A DNA stretch of 64,000 nt from Pseudomonadota bacterium (GTDB taxonomy: Bacteria; Pseudomonadota; Gammaproteobacteria; Burkholderiales; Burkholderiaceae_C): the NCBI GenBank assembly GCA_021783695.1, contig JAJXTO010000005.1, positions 43,809 through 107,808 of the forward strand. The letters are read 5' to 3'. The position numbers were made by a program, and so were the translations under genes. How positions within the stretch are numbered: position 1 is the stretch's first letter; every line of letters starts with the position of its first letter. Of the stretch, positions 1 to 9,767 are shown in pieces. The notes under the pieces were generated by a model that ran no database searches, was not told the DNA's origin, and was given only the letters and a program-made list of their open reading frames with translations.

Positions 1-765
1 CTTCTGCCGCACCACCCCGGTGAGCGGGTCGAACAGGCTGAGCGACTCGATGTCGTCATCGAACAGTTCGATGCGCACCGCCAGTTCGGCATGTTCGGCC
101 GGGAAGATGTCGATGCGGTCGCCGCGCACGCGGAAAGTGCCACGGGTGAAATCCACTTCGTTGCGCTGGTACTGCATGCGCACCAGTTGGGCAATCACGT
201 CGCGCTGCCCCATGCGATCGCCGGCGCGCACCGTGAGGATCATGGCGTGATAGTCGGCCGGATTGCCAATGCCGTAGATGGCGCTGACCGAGGCCACGAT
301 CACCACGTCGCGCCGCTCCAGCAGGCTCTTGGTCGCTGACAGCCGCATCTGCTCGATGTGCTCGTTGATCGCGCTGTCCTTTTCAATGAACAGGTCGCGC
401 TGCGGCACATAGGCCTCGGGCTGGTAATAGTCGTAATAGCTGACGAAATACTCCACCGCGTTCTTGGGGAAGAACTCGCGGAATTCGCTGTAGAGTTGTG
501 CCGCCAGCGTCTTGTTGGGCGCGAACACGATGGCCGGCCGCCCCAGTCGGGCGATGACGTTGGCCATGGTGTAGGTCTTGCCCGACCCGGTCACGCCCAG
601 CAGGGTCTGGAAGCTCAGGCCGTCGCCCAGACCCTCGACGAGTTGCGCGATCGCCGTGGGCTGGTCGCCGGCCGGCGGATAGGGCTGGTACAGCCGGAAG
701 GGCGAGTCGGCATAGCTGACGAACTTGTCCGGGTCGAGCGAGGGAACGGGTTTTGGTGCGGACAT
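1..765 (-). CDS. uvrB: UvrABC excinuclease subunit B, N-terminal part (cut by window edge)
   Basis: This is the DNA-loading helicase-like subunit of nucleotide excision repair, which takes damaged DNA from UvrA and then recruits UvrC. About 255 N-terminal residues are visible; the rest lies left of base 1. The Walker A motif GVTGSGKT is present near residue 55, and the beta-hairpin that clamps the damaged strand is seen as [13 protein letters not shown]. The start is the ATG at 765-763; no strong ribosome binding site precedes it. It is divergent from the aminotransferase gene, with 156 bases between the two starts. Identification is secure; only the truncation limits it. Confidence 0.96.
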   Translation of the reverse strand, partial: MSAPKPVPSLDPDKFVSYADSPFRLYQPYPPAGDQPTAIAQLVEGLGDGLSFQTLLGVTGSGKTYTMANVIARLGRPAIVFAPNKTLAAQLYSEFREFFPKNAVEYFVSYYDYYQPEAYVPQRDLFIEKDSAINEHIEQMRLSATKSLLERRDVVIVASVSAIYGIGNPADYHAMILTVRAGDRMGQRDVIAQLVRMQYQRNEVDFTRGTFRVRGDRIDIFPAEHAELAVRIELFDDDIESLSLFDPLTGVVRQK

Positions 766-921
766 GGGCGGAAGATAGGGGGTCGGATGTCGTCTGCACG
801 GCGCAACAGCAGGCCGTCGGCCAACAGGCACGGGGCGTAAAATCGCAACTTTTTGCGGCCTCTTTACGGCACTGATTGTCCCGCAAGCCCGGTTTTCCCG
901 TCACCTCACTCCTCAACTCCC

Positions 922-2127
922 ATGACCCAGTCGCTTTTTTCCCGCGTGGAAATGGCCCCGCGCGATCCCATCCTCGGCCTGAACGAACAATTTGCTGCCG
1001 ACCCCAACCCGAACAAAGTCAACCTGGGCATCGGCGTCTACACCGACGCTGACGGCAAGCTGCCGCTGCTGGCCTGCGTGAAGGCGGGTGAGGCGCAACT
1101 CATGCAGGCCCCCAAGCCGCGCGGCTATCTGCCCATCGACGGCATCGCCGCCTACGACAAGGCGGTGCAGGGTCTGGTGTTCGGCGCCGACAGCGAGGCG
1201 GTGACCTCGGGCCGCATCGCCACGGTGCAGGGCCTGGGCGGCACGGGGGGGCTGAAGGTGGGAGCGGACTTTCTCAAGCGCATCAACCCCGATGCGCAGG
1301 TGCTGATTTCTGATCCGAGCTGGGAAAACCACCGCGCGCTCTTTGAAGCTGCTGGTTTTACCGTGGGCACCTACCCGTATTACGACGCCGCCAAGCAGGG
1401 CGTGAACTTCGACGCCATGCTGGCCGCGCTCAACGCCGCCGCCGCGGGGACCATCGTCGTGCTGCACGCCTGCTGCCACAACCCGACCGGCTACGACATC
1501 AGTCCGGCGCAGTGGGAGCAGGTGATCGCCGCGCTCAAGGCGCGCGGTCTGGTGCCCTTCCTCGACATGGCCTATCAGGGCTTCGGCGAAGGCATCGCCG
1601 AAGACGGCGCGGTCATCCAGCAGTTCCTTGCTGCCGGCATGGACTTTTTCGTCGCCACCTCCTTCTCCAAGAGCTTCTCGCTCTACGGCGAGCGCGTGGG
1701 CGCCTTGAGCGTGGTGTGCGCCAGCAAGGACGAAGCCGCACGCGTGCTGTCTCAGCTCAAGCGCGTCATCCGCAGCAATTACTCCAACCCGCCCACTCAC
1801 GGCGCGCAGATCGTCGCCACCGTGCTCGGCTCGCCCGAGTTGCGTGCGCAATGGGAACAGGAACTCGCCGGGATGCGCGAGCGCATCCGCGCCATGCGCC
1901 GCACGCTGGTGGACAAGCTCACCGCCGCCGGAGTGAAGGGTGATCTGTCCTACATCACCCGGCAAAAGGGCATGTTCAGCTACTCCGGCCTCTCCGCCGC
2001 ACAAATGGAACGCCTGCGCACCGAGTTCGGCGTGTACGGCGTGTCCACCGGCCGCATCTGCGTGGCGGCGCTCAATCTGCACAACGTGGACTACGTCGCC
2101 AAGTCCATCGCGGCAGTGATGCAGTAA
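922..2127 (+). CDS. tyrB: Aspartate/aromatic amino acid aminotransferase
   Basis: This is a class I PLP-dependent aminotransferase of the AspC/TyrB type, which moves amino groups between aspartate or aromatic amino acids and 2-oxoglutarate. The predicted protein has 401 residues, normal for the family. The PLP-binding lysine is K250 in SFSKSFSLYGERVG, and the substrate-side stretch HNPTGYD is present. I chose the ATG at 922 because homologues begin with MTQSLFS-like sequence; a longer reading from 853 only adds a non-conserved tail. Sequence alone does not separate a preference for aspartate from one for aromatic substrates, so the symbol is provisional. Confidence 0.9.
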   Translation: MTQSLFSRVEMAPRDPILGLNEQFAADPNPNKVNLGIGVYTDADGKLPLLACVKAGEAQLMQAPKPRGYLPIDGIAAYDKAVQGLVFGADSEAVTSGRIATVQGLGGTGGLKVGADFLKRINPDAQVLISDPSWENHRALFEAAGFTVGTYPYYDAAKQGVNFDAMLAALNAAAAGTIVVLHACCHNPTGYDISPAQWEQVIAALKARGLVPFLDMAYQGFGEGIAEDGAVIQQFLAAGMDFFVATSFSKSFSLYGERVGALSVVCASKDEAARVLSQLKRVIRSNYSNPPTHGAQIVATVLGSPELRAQWEQELAGMRERIRAMRRTLVDKLTAAGVKGDLSYITRQKGMFSYSGLSAAQMERLRTEFGVYGVSTGRICVAALNLHNVDYVAKSIAAVMQ

Positions 2128-2234
2128 GGCGCCAGCCCGTCCCGGCTCGCTGCGGACTCAGACGATAGCCCGGCGCAAAATGCTATGCGACGCTAAAATT
2201 GGTGCATTGCAACAAGAAAGAGTCGGAGCCCATC

Positions 2235-3527
2235 ATGGTGTATGACCTGTATGAAACCCAGCGGGCGCTGATGCGCCCGCTGGCCGACTTTGCCGAAGCT
2301 GCCGCCAAGTTCTACGCCAACCCGGTGTGGCCCGCTGTGCCGCATACCGTCACGCAACGGGTCTCGGCCAGCTACGACCTGATGCACCGTCTGCTCAAGG
2401 ATTACGAAAAGCCGCAGTTTGAAATCGATTCGGTCACCATCCAGGGCAAGGCCGTGGCGGTGCAGCAACGGGTGGTCTTGGAGAAACCTTTCTGCCGTCT
2501 GTTGCGCTTCAAGCGGTTTTCAGACGATGCCGACCTGCTGGGCAAGCTCAAGGACGACCCGACCGTGCTCATCGTCGCCCCCCTGTCGGGCCACCACTCC
2601 ACCCTCCTGCGCGACACGGTGCGCACCATGCTGCAGGATCACAAGGTGTTCATCACCGACTGGACCGACGCCCGCATGGTACCCACCGAACAGGGCGGCT
2701 TCGATCTGGACGATTACGTCGCCTACATCCGCGCATTCATCGCCGCCATCGGCCCGGACGTGCATGTGATGTCGGTGTGTCAGCCCACGGTGCCGGTGCT
2801 GGGCGCCATTTCGCTGATGGCCACGGCAGGAGAGATCTCCCCCCGCAGCATGATCATGATGGGCGGCCCCATCGACGCACGCAAGTCGCCCACGGCGGTG
2901 AACAATCTGGCAATGAACAAGAGCTACGCGTGGTTCGAGAACAACGTGATCTACCGCGTGCCCGCCAACTACCCCGGCGCGGGTCGGCGCGTCTATCCCG
3001 GTTTCCTGCAGCACACCGGATTCGTGGCGATGAACCCCGATCGTCACCTCACGTCGCACTACGACTATTTCCTCGACCTGATCCGCGGCGACAACGACGA
3101 TGCCGAGACGCACCGCCGCTTCTATGACGAATACAACGCCGTGCTCGATATGGACGCCGACTACTACCTCGACACCATCAAGCTCGTGTTCCAGGATTTC
3201 GGGCTGGTCAACGGTACTTGGACAGTGGATGGCAAGCCCGTGCGCCCGCAGGACATCCACCGCACCGCGCTGCTCACCATCGAAGGCGAACTCGACGATA
3301 TTTCCGGTGCCGGTCAGACCGAAGCCGCGCACGACCTGTGCACCGGGATTGCCACGGTCAGCCGCCAGCATTACGTCGCCGAGGGCGCGGGACATTACGG
3401 CATCTTTTCCGGGCGCCGCTGGCGGGAGAAGGTCTATCCGGTGGTGCGCGACTTCATTGCCGCGCATCCGCAAGGCGCAGCGGGCGATCCGCCCCGCAAA
3501 CCGGCGCGTTCGCGCGCTCCTGCCTGA
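2235..3527 (+). CDS. phaZ: Intracellular polyhydroxyalkanoate (PHB) depolymerase
   Basis: The product breaks down stored polyhydroxybutyrate granules in the cytoplasm. It has 430 residues, close to the roughly 420 of Ralstonia PhaZ1. A thiol-based triad can be placed: C182 in SVCQPTVP, D354 in [10 protein letters not shown] and H387 in [10 protein letters not shown]. Their spacing matches the known C/D/H triad of the intracellular amorphous-PHB depolymerases. The start at 2235 is supported by GGAG at 2225-2228, and homologues begin [13 protein letters not shown]. An upstream in-frame ATG at 2199 lacks such support. The gene stands alone with no synthase nearby. It implies that the organism stores PHB. 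Confidence 0.93.
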   Translation: MVYDLYETQRALMRPLADFAEAAAKFYANPVWPAVPHTVTQRVSASYDLMHRLLKDYEKPQFEIDSVTIQGKAVAVQQRVVLEKPFCRLLRFKRFSDDADLLGKLKDDPTVLIVAPLSGHHSTLLRDTVRTMLQDHKVFITDWTDARMVPTEQGGFDLDDYVAYIRAFIAAIGPDVHVMSVCQPTVPVLGAISLMATAGEISPRSMIMMGGPIDARKSPTAVNNLAMNKSYAWFENNVIYRVPANYPGAGRRVYPGFLQHTGFVAMNPDRHLTSHYDYFLDLIRGDNDDAETHRRFYDEYNAVLDMDADYYLDTIKLVFQDFGLVNGTWTVDGKPVRPQDIHRTALLTIEGELDDISGAGQTEAAHDLCTGIATVSRQHYVAEGAGHYGIFSGRRWREKVYPVVRDFIAAHPQGAAGDPPRKPARSRAPA

Positions 3528-3540
3528 GCCTGTTTTGCCC

Positions 3541-4197
3541 ATGCCGAACGCATCCGGCGCACTGGCCGCGCGAATCGACGCACTTTTGCCGCAGACACAG
3601 TGCACCCGCTGCGGCTACCCGGACTGCGCCGCCTACGCCCAGGCCATCGCCGAGGATCGTGCCGACATCAACCGCTGCCCGCCCGGCGGTGCGCAAGGCA
3701 TTGCCAAACTCGCCACACTGCTGCGCCGCCCTGCACTGCCGTTGGACCCGGCATGCGGAACCGAAAGTCCGCGCGAACTGGCGGTCATCGATCCGGCGCA
3801 GTGCATTGGTTGCACCTTGTGCATCCAGGCCTGCCCGGTGGACGCCATTGCAGGCGTATCCAAGCACATGCACAGCGTGATTGCGCAGTGGTGCACCGGC
3901 TGCGCGCTCTGTCTGCCGCCCTGCCCGGTCGACTGCATCCGCATGGAGCCTCTGCCCGACCCCGCTCTGGCCACCCAGACCGGCTGGAATGCCTGGACTG
4001 CGGCACAATCCACCGAGGCGCGCCAGCGCTACAGCCGCCATCTCCAGCGCCATCCGCGCCAGCTCGCCCAGACTGTCGCCGTAGCGCAAGCATCTACGGT
4101 ACTGCCCGCGCCTCCCGCCCCGTCTGCCGATCGCAAGGCTGCATTGCTGCAGGCCGCGCTGGAGCGTGTGCGACAACGGCAAGGCACTGCCACCTGA
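3541..4197 (+). CDS. rnfB: RnfB-like iron-sulfur electron carrier
   Basis: This 218-residue protein resembles RnfB/RsxB, the ferredoxin-like subunit of the Rnf electron transport complex. The N-terminal Fe-S motif is CTRCGYPDC followed by a later cysteine (RCPPGG). Two 4Fe-4S ferredoxin motifs follow around residues 80-140: [12 protein letters not shown] and [12 protein letters not shown]. The hydrophobic N-terminal anchor of classical RnfB is missing, so it is probably soluble. No other rnf genes (A, C, D, G, E) are in the window. It lies 13 bases after phaZ and 30 before queF. Stand-alone RnfB proteins are common in betaproteobacteria; the electron partner is unknown. Confidence 0.85.
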   Translation: MPNASGALAARIDALLPQTQCTRCGYPDCAAYAQAIAEDRADINRCPPGGAQGIAKLATLLRRPALPLDPACGTESPRELAVIDPAQCIGCTLCIQACPVDAIAGVSKHMHSVIAQWCTGCALCLPPCPVDCIRMEPLPDPALATQTGWNAWTAAQSTEARQRYSRHLQRHPRQLAQTVAVAQASTVLPAPPAPSADRKAALLQAALERVRQRQGTAT

Positions 4198-4227
4198 CCA
4201 CAGAAATTCCCGGAATCAAACAACAAC

Positions 4228-4647
4228 ATGACGACAAAACCCAGCAAATCCCTGCAAACCTTCCCCAACCCGGCGCCAGAGCGCGACTATCACATTCACA
4301 TGCAGGTGCCTGAATTCACCTGCCTGTGCCCGCTCACCGGCCAGCCGGATTTCGCCCGTTTCGATATCGACTTCATCCCCGACAAGACATGTGTCGAGCT
4401 CAAGAGCCTCAAGCTCTATATGTGGAGCTACCGGGACGAAGGCGCGTTTCACGAAAAAGTCACCAACACCATCCTCGACGATCTGGTCAAGGCCATGTCG
4501 CCGCGCTTCTTGCGGGTCACCGCGCGCTGGTATGTGCGCGGCGGCATCTATACCAATGTGGTGGTCGAACACCGCAAGCGCGGCTGGAAACCAGCGCCGC
4601 GCATCGATCTGTCACAGTTCGATGCCGCCGAACCTGCAGCGAACTGA
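4228..4647 (+). CDS. queF: NADPH-dependent preQ0 reductase (type I QueF)
   Basis: QueF reduces 7-cyano-7-deazaguanine (preQ0) to preQ1 with NADPH in the synthesis of the tRNA nucleoside queuosine. The 139-residue protein is the short single-domain type I form. The catalytic cysteine is C34 and the catalytic aspartate D41 in [12 protein letters not shown]. The NADPH-binding signature appears as ELKSLKLY at about residues 57-64. No other queuosine genes are present in the window. It is convergent with the NHL-repeat gene, leaving only six bases between stops. Confidence 0.95.
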   Translation: MTTKPSKSLQTFPNPAPERDYHIHMQVPEFTCLCPLTGQPDFARFDIDFIPDKTCVELKSLKLYMWSYRDEGAFHEKVTNTILDDLVKAMSPRFLRVTARWYVRGGIYTNVVVEHRKRGWKPAPRIDLSQFDAAEPAAN

Positions 4648-4653
4648 CAAATT

Positions 4654-5751
4654 TCAGGTTTTAAGCGGCGTTTCCGACTGAATGCGCAAAATGGCATTCA
4701 TTCCAGTCACGAGGACCGACCCATCGGCCAGCGCCTGCACCCCGTAAGGCAGGTGCAGCGTGCCGGGCAGAGCGCCAAGGGTGACTTTCTCGCCCTCGCC
4801 ATGTCCGGCCAGGGTGCTCACCGTGCCGTCGGGCGCGATACGGCGGACCCGATTATTGTCGGCATCTGCCACGATCAGGCTGCCATCAGGCGCGAACGAC
4901 AGGGTTTGCGGATGCAAAAACTGCGCCTCGGCAGTCTTGCCATCGGCAAAACCACCTTTGCCGGGTTTGCCCGCAAAGGTGCTCACCACGCCGTCCGGGG
5001 TGATTTTTCGAATCACGTTGTTGAAGTATTCACTGACGTACACATTGCCCTGTGCGTCCAGAGCCAGGCCGACTGGGGTATTGAACCGGGCCTTCGCCCC
5101 AGTCCCGTCGCGCCAGCCGCTATCGCCCGGGGACCCCGCCAGGGTGCTGACCACACCCTCCGGGCTGATGCGGCGCACCGTGCTGTTATAGGCGTCAGCC
5201 ACATACACACTGCCCTGCGCGTTCACGCCCAGCCCGACCGGATGGTTGAACCGTGCCTTGGCGCCGGGGCCATCGGCATAGCCCTCGGCTTCCAGCTTGC
5301 CCGCCAGCGTGCTGACCAAGCCGTCGCGCGCAATGCGCCGCACCGTGTTGCTGCCGGAATCGCTGACGAACAGCGTGCCGTCCGCGGCCACCGCAACGCA
5401 CTCTGGCGAGTAGAACCGTGCCTGCTGCGCCGGGCCATTGCGCGCGTCGCGCTGCTCGACCTGGCCGGCGACGATGGTGACCTGGCCATCCGTGCCCAGC
5501 TTGCGCACCACGCTGTTGACGTAGTCCGCCACGAACACATTGCCCTGCGCGTCCAGCGCCATGCCGCGCGGGTCGTGAAACCGGGCCTGGGAGAAATTTC
5601 CGGCGTTGTATTCCCCAGGGCCGATGGCACCGGCGTAGACCTCCAGCGTGCCCGCCGCCTGGGCGGCCAGTGCGCGTGGCGAAAGCACAGAAAACAGGCC
5701 ACTGGACAAAGCCAGCGCTGCGGCGGATTGCATGAATTGGCGTCGCTGCAT
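4654..5751 (-). CDS. Secreted NHL-repeat beta-propeller protein with a Tat-like signal
   Basis: The 365-residue protein begins MQRRQFMQSAAALALSSG, a twin-arginine-like signal with cleavage likely after LAAQA (about residue 32). The mature part is built from about six NHL repeats, each with a phrase such as GVVSTLAG plus GNVYVAD or similar, which would close into a beta-propeller. NHL propellers usually bind protein or carbohydrate partners; no catalytic motif is visible, so no reaction is proposed. A Tat signal suggests it is exported folded. It lies downstream of recR on the same strand with a 76-base gap and is probably its own unit. Confidence 0.8.
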   Translation of the reverse strand: MQRRQFMQSAAALALSSGLFSVLSPRALAAQAAGTLEVYAGAIGPGEYNAGNFSQARFHDPRGMALDAQGNVFVADYVNSVVRKLGTDGQVTIVAGQVEQRDARNGPAQQARFYSPECVAVAADGTLFVSDSGSNTVRRIARDGLVSTLAGKLEAEGYADGPGAKARFNHPVGLGVNAQGSVYVADAYNSTVRRISPEGVVSTLAGSPGDSGWRDGTGAKARFNTPVGLALDAQGNVYVSEYFNNVIRKITPDGVVSTFAGKPGKGGFADGKTAEAQFLHPQTLSFAPDGSLIVADADNNRVRRIAPDGTVSTLAGHGEGEKVTLGALPGTLHLPYGVQALADGSVLVTGMNAILRIQSETPLKT

Positions 5752-5827
5752 GATGGTTCAGGTGAGTGCGCCCGCGTCAGTGCGCGGGTCTGGGGACTCA
5801 AGCTTATTGCAGCCGCGTCAACCCTGC

Positions 5828-6439
5828 TCAGGTACCGCGCCGATCGACCAGGGCACGGGCGATGGTGCCCAGATCGACATATTCCAGTTCGGCCCCGGCT
5901 GGCACGCCGCGCGCCAGACGGGTGACCCGCAGGCCGCGCGGGCGCAGGGTTTCGGCGATGACGTGCGCGGTGGCCTCGCCTTCGTTGGTGAAGTTGGTCG
6001 CCAGAATCACCTCGTCCACTGTGCCATCGAGGGCACGGGCAATCAGGCGGTCAAGGCCGATTTCTTTCGGCCCCAGGCCATCGAGCGGACTGATGCGTCC
6101 CATGAGCACGAAATACAGGCCGCGATAGGTGAGGGTCTGCTCCACCGCGGCCAGATCGGCGGGGCTTTCCACCACGCAGAGCTGACGGGCGTCGCGGCGG
6201 GGGTCGGTACAGATGCTGCACACCGTGTCTTCGGTGAGGGTGTTGCAGCGCGCGCAGCGCTGTAACACGCCCAATGCCGCGTCGAGCGCGCGGGCGATGC
6301 GCTGTGCGGCCTCCCGGTCGTGTTCGAGCAAGTGGTAAGCCATGCGCGACGCCGACTTCGGTCCGACGCCAGGCAACTGCCGCAGGGCGTCGATCAGGGC
6401 GTCAAGCGCGGGAACATGGCCGGGGGCAGCCTCGTGCAT
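5828..6439 (-). CDS. recR: Recombination mediator protein RecR
   Basis: RecR works with RecO and RecF to load RecA onto gapped single-stranded DNA. The 203-residue protein has the helix-hairpin-helix stretch [17 protein letters not shown] near residue 22. A four-cysteine zinc site, [16 protein letters not shown], follows near residues 62-77, and then a Toprim domain containing [14 protein letters not shown]. It follows ybaB by 18 bases on the same strand, and dnaX lies upstream again. The dnaX-ybaB-recR order is a widely conserved bacterial operon, which supports the call. Confidence 0.96.
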   Translation of the reverse strand: MHEAAPGHVPALDALIDALRQLPGVGPKSASRMAYHLLEHDREAAQRIARALDAALGVLQRCARCNTLTEDTVCSICTDPRRDARQLCVVESPADLAAVEQTLTYRGLYFVLMGRISPLDGLGPKEIGLDRLIARALDGTVDEVILATNFTNEGEATAHVIAETLRPRGLRVTRLARGVPAGAELEYVDLGTIARALVDRRGT

Positions 6440-6457
6440 GGATGTGCGCTGCGCCGA

Positions 6458-6787
6458 TCAGAACGGCAGCTTCATGCCAGGCGGCAGCGGCATGCCAGCG
6501 GTGGCCGCGCCCATTTTTTCCTGTGAGGTGGCTTCGGCCTTGCGCACGGCGTCATTGAAGGCGGCGGCCACCAGATCTTCGAGCATGTCGCGGTCTTCGG
6601 CCACCAGGCTGGGGTCGATGTTCACGCGCTTGACACCGTACTTGCAGGTCATCACCACCTTGACCAGACCGGCGCCGGACTGGCCTTCGACCTCGATGGT
6701 GGCAAGCTCGTCCTGTACGCGCTTGAGGTTGTCCTGCATCATCTGCGCCTGTTTCATCAGGCCGGAGAGTTGTCCTTTGTTGAACAT
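6458..6787 (-). CDS. ybaB: YbaB/EbfC family nucleoid-associated protein
   Basis: This is a small DNA-binding protein of 109 residues that associates with the nucleoid and forms dimers. The sequence begins [20 protein letters not shown] and shows the family's amphipathic first helix. It then has the strand region [15 protein letters not shown] and a glycine/methionine-rich tail. The start at 6787 is supported by AAGGA just upstream on the minus strand; a longer reading adds 15 unsupported residues. It sits between dnaX and recR, its usual place. Confidence 0.94.
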   Translation of the reverse strand: MFNKGQLSGLMKQAQMMQDNLKRVQDELATIEVEGQSGAGLVKVVMTCKYGVKRVNIDPSLVAEDRDMLEDLVAAAFNDAVRKAEATSQEKMGAATAGMPLPPGMKLPF

Positions 6788-6846
6788 GGGGTGTCCTTCG
6801 AGAGAGAGATGAAATCGCCGCGCTTGCAGCACCGCGACATTGTCGG

Positions 6847-8697
6847 TCAGGCCGATGACGCCTGTGCCGTGTGGGGCATGGGTTTGAGGCTGCCGGGAAC
6901 GATTTGTGCGCCCAGTTCCTGCATGAGTTGCCGCACCAGCGGGTCGCTGCGGATGGCGGCCTCGGCGTCTGCCTGCGCCTGGGCCTTGGCACGGGCGTCA
7001 CGCTGGGTTGCGCTGTCGGTCACCTCGCCGGTCTCGGTGCGCAGGGTAATGTCTCGTCCCAGCGCGGCGCGCACGGCAGCCTGCAGTTTGTCGAGCGCGC
7101 CGGCACGGGTGAGTTGTTCATTCGGCACGCCCAGCAGCCAGTCGCTGCCGTCGATCGCCCGCAGCTCGCTTTGCTGCGCCAATGCTCGCGGCAATCCGGC
7201 GGGCAGTTCCAGACGTTGGGCCAGCGTCGGCCAGTCGGTGTCGGGCGCGACTCGCAAAGGCGGCTTGATGACGGCGGCGGGCTGCGCTGCGGGCGACAAA
7301 GCAGGCGAGATCTGGGAGGTTTGGGCTGCGGCCGGCAATGCCACTGTTGGCTCGACGTGTACCGCGTTGCCCGTGGCCTTCGCCTCTTGCGTGGCAGGCA
7401 TGTGCGCTGCTGGCTCCAGCGGAACGCTCAAGGTCGCTGCGCGACGCTGCATGGCCTTGGCCGCAGTCTGCACTGGGGGCGTGGGCTTGGCAACCGATGC
7501 GGCGGGTTCAGAGGCCGATGCGGCCTGACCCTGCGGCGTCGGCGCTGCGTTGTCCGCCCTGGGCAGGACCAGTCCGCCCGGCGGCACACTGCCCGCAACC
7601 ATCGGGGCGAAGGCCAGCAGGCGCAGCAGGGTCATGGTGAAGCCGGTCCGGTCGTCCGGGGCGAGCGATAGCTCGTTTCTCCCGTGCAGAACGGTGGTGT
7701 AGGCCAGTTGCACCAGCTCCGGGCTGAGCTGCCCGGCCAGCGCTGCCAGCGCCTCGTGCTGCGGGTCGTCGGCGTCGGCGGCCTGGGGCACGAGTTGCAG
7801 CAGGGCGATGGTCTGCAACAGTGCGGCCAGTTCTTCCAGCGCCGCGCCGAAGGACAGGCTGCGCGCCTCAAGCGCATCGGCCTGCGCGATCAGCGCCACG
7901 CCATCCTGCGCGGCCAGCGCCTGCAGGATGTGCAGCAGATCGCTGCGATCGACCGTGCCCAGCATCTGCTGCACCGCGGCGGCCTCCACCCGCCCGGCGC
8001 AATACGCCAGCGCCTGGTCGGTCAGCGACAGGGCATCGCGCATCGAGCCGTGCGCGGCGCGGGCAATGAGCCGCAGCGCGGCATCATCCGCCGGCACGCT
8101 TTCGGCCTGCAGCACCTGCTGCAGGTGGCTGACGATGGCCGACGGCATCATCTGCTTGAGATTGAACTGCAGGCAGCGCGACAGCACAGTGACCGGAACC
8201 TTCTGCGGGTCGGTGGTGGCGAGCACAAACTTCACATAGTCGGGCGGTTCTTCCAGCGTCTTCAGCATGGCGTTGAAGGCGTGGTTGGACAGCATGTGCA
8301 CTTCGTCGATCATGTAGACCTTGAAGCGCCCGGCCGTGGGCTTGTAGACCGCCTGCTCCAGCAGCGTGGTCATGTCTTCGACGCCGCGATTGGAGGCGGC
8401 ATCGAGTTCGATGTAATCGACAAAGCGTCCGGCATCGATCTCGGTACAGGCCGGGCAGACGCCGCAGGGCTGGCTGGTCACGCCGCCCTGCCCGTCCGGC
8501 CCGGTGCAGTTGAGCGCCTTGGCCAGAATGCGCGACACGGTCGTCTTGCCCACCCCGCGCGTGCCGGTGAACAGATAGGCGTGGTGCAGGCGGTCGTGGT
8601 CGAGCGCGTGGGTGAGCGCCCGCACCACATGCTCCTGCCCCACGAGCGAGGCAAACGATTTGGGGCGCCACTTGCGCGCCAGCGCGACGGAATTCAT
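6847..8697 (-). CDS. dnaX: DNA polymerase III subunit gamma/tau
   Basis: DnaX is the clamp-loader ATPase and replisome organiser. The predicted protein has 616 residues. It shows [15 protein letters not shown] at the start, the Walker A site GTRGVGKTT near residue 45 and a zinc site with CGVCPACTE. The Walker B region reads [16 protein letters not shown]. The C-terminal third is low-complexity, rich in alanine and proline, followed by the polymerase-binding tau domain. I chose 8697 as start because an upstream extension of 39 residues is unlike the family. I saw no slippery A-rich frameshift site, so a separate gamma form is not evident. Confidence 0.95.
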   Translation of the reverse strand: MNSVALARKWRPKSFASLVGQEHVVRALTHALDHDRLHHAYLFTGTRGVGKTTVSRILAKALNCTGPDGQGGVTSQPCGVCPACTEIDAGRFVDYIELDAASNRGVEDMTTLLEQAVYKPTAGRFKVYMIDEVHMLSNHAFNAMLKTLEEPPDYVKFVLATTDPQKVPVTVLSRCLQFNLKQMMPSAIVSHLQQVLQAESVPADDAALRLIARAAHGSMRDALSLTDQALAYCAGRVEAAAVQQMLGTVDRSDLLHILQALAAQDGVALIAQADALEARSLSFGAALEELAALLQTIALLQLVPQAADADDPQHEALAALAGQLSPELVQLAYTTVLHGRNELSLAPDDRTGFTMTLLRLLAFAPMVAGSVPPGGLVLPRADNAAPTPQGQAASASEPAASVAKPTPPVQTAAKAMQRRAATLSVPLEPAAHMPATQEAKATGNAVHVEPTVALPAAAQTSQISPALSPAAQPAAVIKPPLRVAPDTDWPTLAQRLELPAGLPRALAQQSELRAIDGSDWLLGVPNEQLTRAGALDKLQAAVRAALGRDITLRTETGEVTDSATQRDARAKAQAQADAEAAIRSDPLVRQLMQELGAQIVPGSLKPMPHTAQASSA

Positions 8698-9056
8698 GCG
8701 CCCGATTCTATGAAGACTGCGCCGCAGCCTTCGCTGAATCCAAAATTGCAGCAGGATCGTCGCGTTGGAGGAAGATATCCAGAGCCGTCCCCTGAGATCC
8801 AAACACTCCGCCATGCCCCATCCCCTCCAGCGGCCTGGCGCCCCCCTTGTTCACCGGGCAGCGAAACACACAAGGCGACCCCCTCACCGCATCCATCGCA
8901 GCTTCCGGCGATGGATGCGGTGTTTGCGGCTTGCGCAGCGCCTGGGCGTCGATGAGAGTGCGTCGGGCCGGGCATGCAGTGGTCTTCAAGCCACATCCCC
9001 AACACGTCGGAATCGCTCCGATAGTCCGCGTTGGCGAGGGCTCAATTCCCTCCGCC
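8698..9056 (-). other. Gene-poor spacer with possible phage-primase remnant
   Basis: No intact gene is convincing in this 359-base spacer between orn and dnaX. On the minus strand, from about 9043 to 8978, one frame reads ADYRSDSDVLGMWLEDHC. This resembles the region near the C-terminus of P4-type phage/plasmid primases. It has no start of its own and loses similarity after about 20 residues. A 93-codon open frame (8989-8708, minus) covers part of the rest but I do not recognise it. The stretch looks like decayed mobile DNA, a weak inference. Confidence 0.3.
8885..8922. repeat. Perfect 15-bp inverted repeat
   Basis: The arms 8885-8899 and 8908-8922 are perfectly complementary around an 8-base loop. 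No T-run follows on either strand, so a simple intrinsic terminator is unlikely. It lies between orn and dnaX inside the gene-poor spacer. It could be a remnant of a mobile element, an operator or an RNA-stabilising hairpin. Confidence 0.7.
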
Positions 9057-9674
9057 TTACGCCACTTCCGGATCCACGCCCGCCACCGGCACGCGCAGAA
9101 AGTGTTCGCGGTAATGGCGCAGTTCGTCGATGGATTCCTGGATGTCGGCCAGCGCGGTATGCGCCTGCTGCTTCTTGAAGGCGCTCACCAGTTCGGGCCG
9201 CCAGCGGCGGGCCAGTTCCTTGAGGGTACTGACATCCAGATTTCGGTAGTGAAAATAGGCCTCCAGCTCGGGCATGCCCCGGGCCATGAAGCGGCGATCC
9301 TGGCAGATGGTGTTGCCGCACATGGGCGACTTGCCTGGCGGCACATAGTTTTTGAGGAAGGCGATGATGGCCTTGCTCGCCTGCGCCTCGTCCACGGTGC
9401 TGGCACGCACCCGTTCGGTGAGACCGGATTTGCCGTGGGTGTTCTGGTTCCAGGCGTCCATGCCGCCGAGCACCGCATCGCTCTGGTGAATGGCCAGCAC
9501 CGGCCCCTCCACGCGCACGGTAAGCTGCGGATCGGTGACGACCACGGCCACTTCGATGATGCGATCGGAGTCGGGATTCAGTCCGGTCATCTCCATATCC
9601 ACCCAGACGAGATTGTCGTCATGGCAGGCAAGTGGGGGAGAAACAGGCGCGGCGAGGTCGGACATGGGCGGCAT
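9057..9674 (-). CDS. orn: Oligoribonuclease
   Basis: Orn degrades 2-5 nucleotide RNA ends, including the pGpG left from cyclic di-GMP breakdown; this window has three GGDEF-type proteins. The protein has 205 residues from the first ATG, or 202 from a second ATG at 9665. The DEDDh exonuclease motifs are visible: D26 and E28 in VDMEMTG, the middle aspartate in NTICQDRRF, and the final H and D in [11 protein letters not shown]. Neither start has a strong ribosome binding site, so the choice is open. Confidence 0.94.
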   Translation of the reverse strand: MPPMSDLAAPVSPPLACHDDNLVWVDMEMTGLNPDSDRIIEVAVVVTDPQLTVRVEGPVLAIHQSDAVLGGMDAWNQNTHGKSGLTERVRASTVDEAQASKAIIAFLKNYVPPGKSPMCGNTICQDRRFMARGMPELEAYFHYRNLDVSTLKELARRWRPELVSAFKKQQAHTALADIQESIDELRHYREHFLRVPVAGVDPEVA

Positions 9675-9767
9675 TCAGTGTGGAAAACGAGGCGGCGCGC
9701 AGCAAAGCGGGGCCGGGTGGAATAATCTGCGACTTGTCGATCGCGACAGATTGAGAAGGATTTTCGC

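Noticed and set aside
5771..5788. Hairpin CCCGCG-TCAGTG-CGCGGG between the NHL gene and recR
   Set aside because: It has a good stem but no T-run on the minus strand, so I do not call it a terminator.
8950..9065. tRNA-Sec-like pattern (CTTCAAG loop, long hairpin arm, T-arm-like GAGGG-N7-CCCTC, trailing GCCA)
   Set aside because: The 5' acceptor strand does not pair with the 3' strand, the T-loop lacks the expected first T and the anticodon stem has a mismatch next to the loop. The region is better explained by degraded coding sequence on the minus strand.
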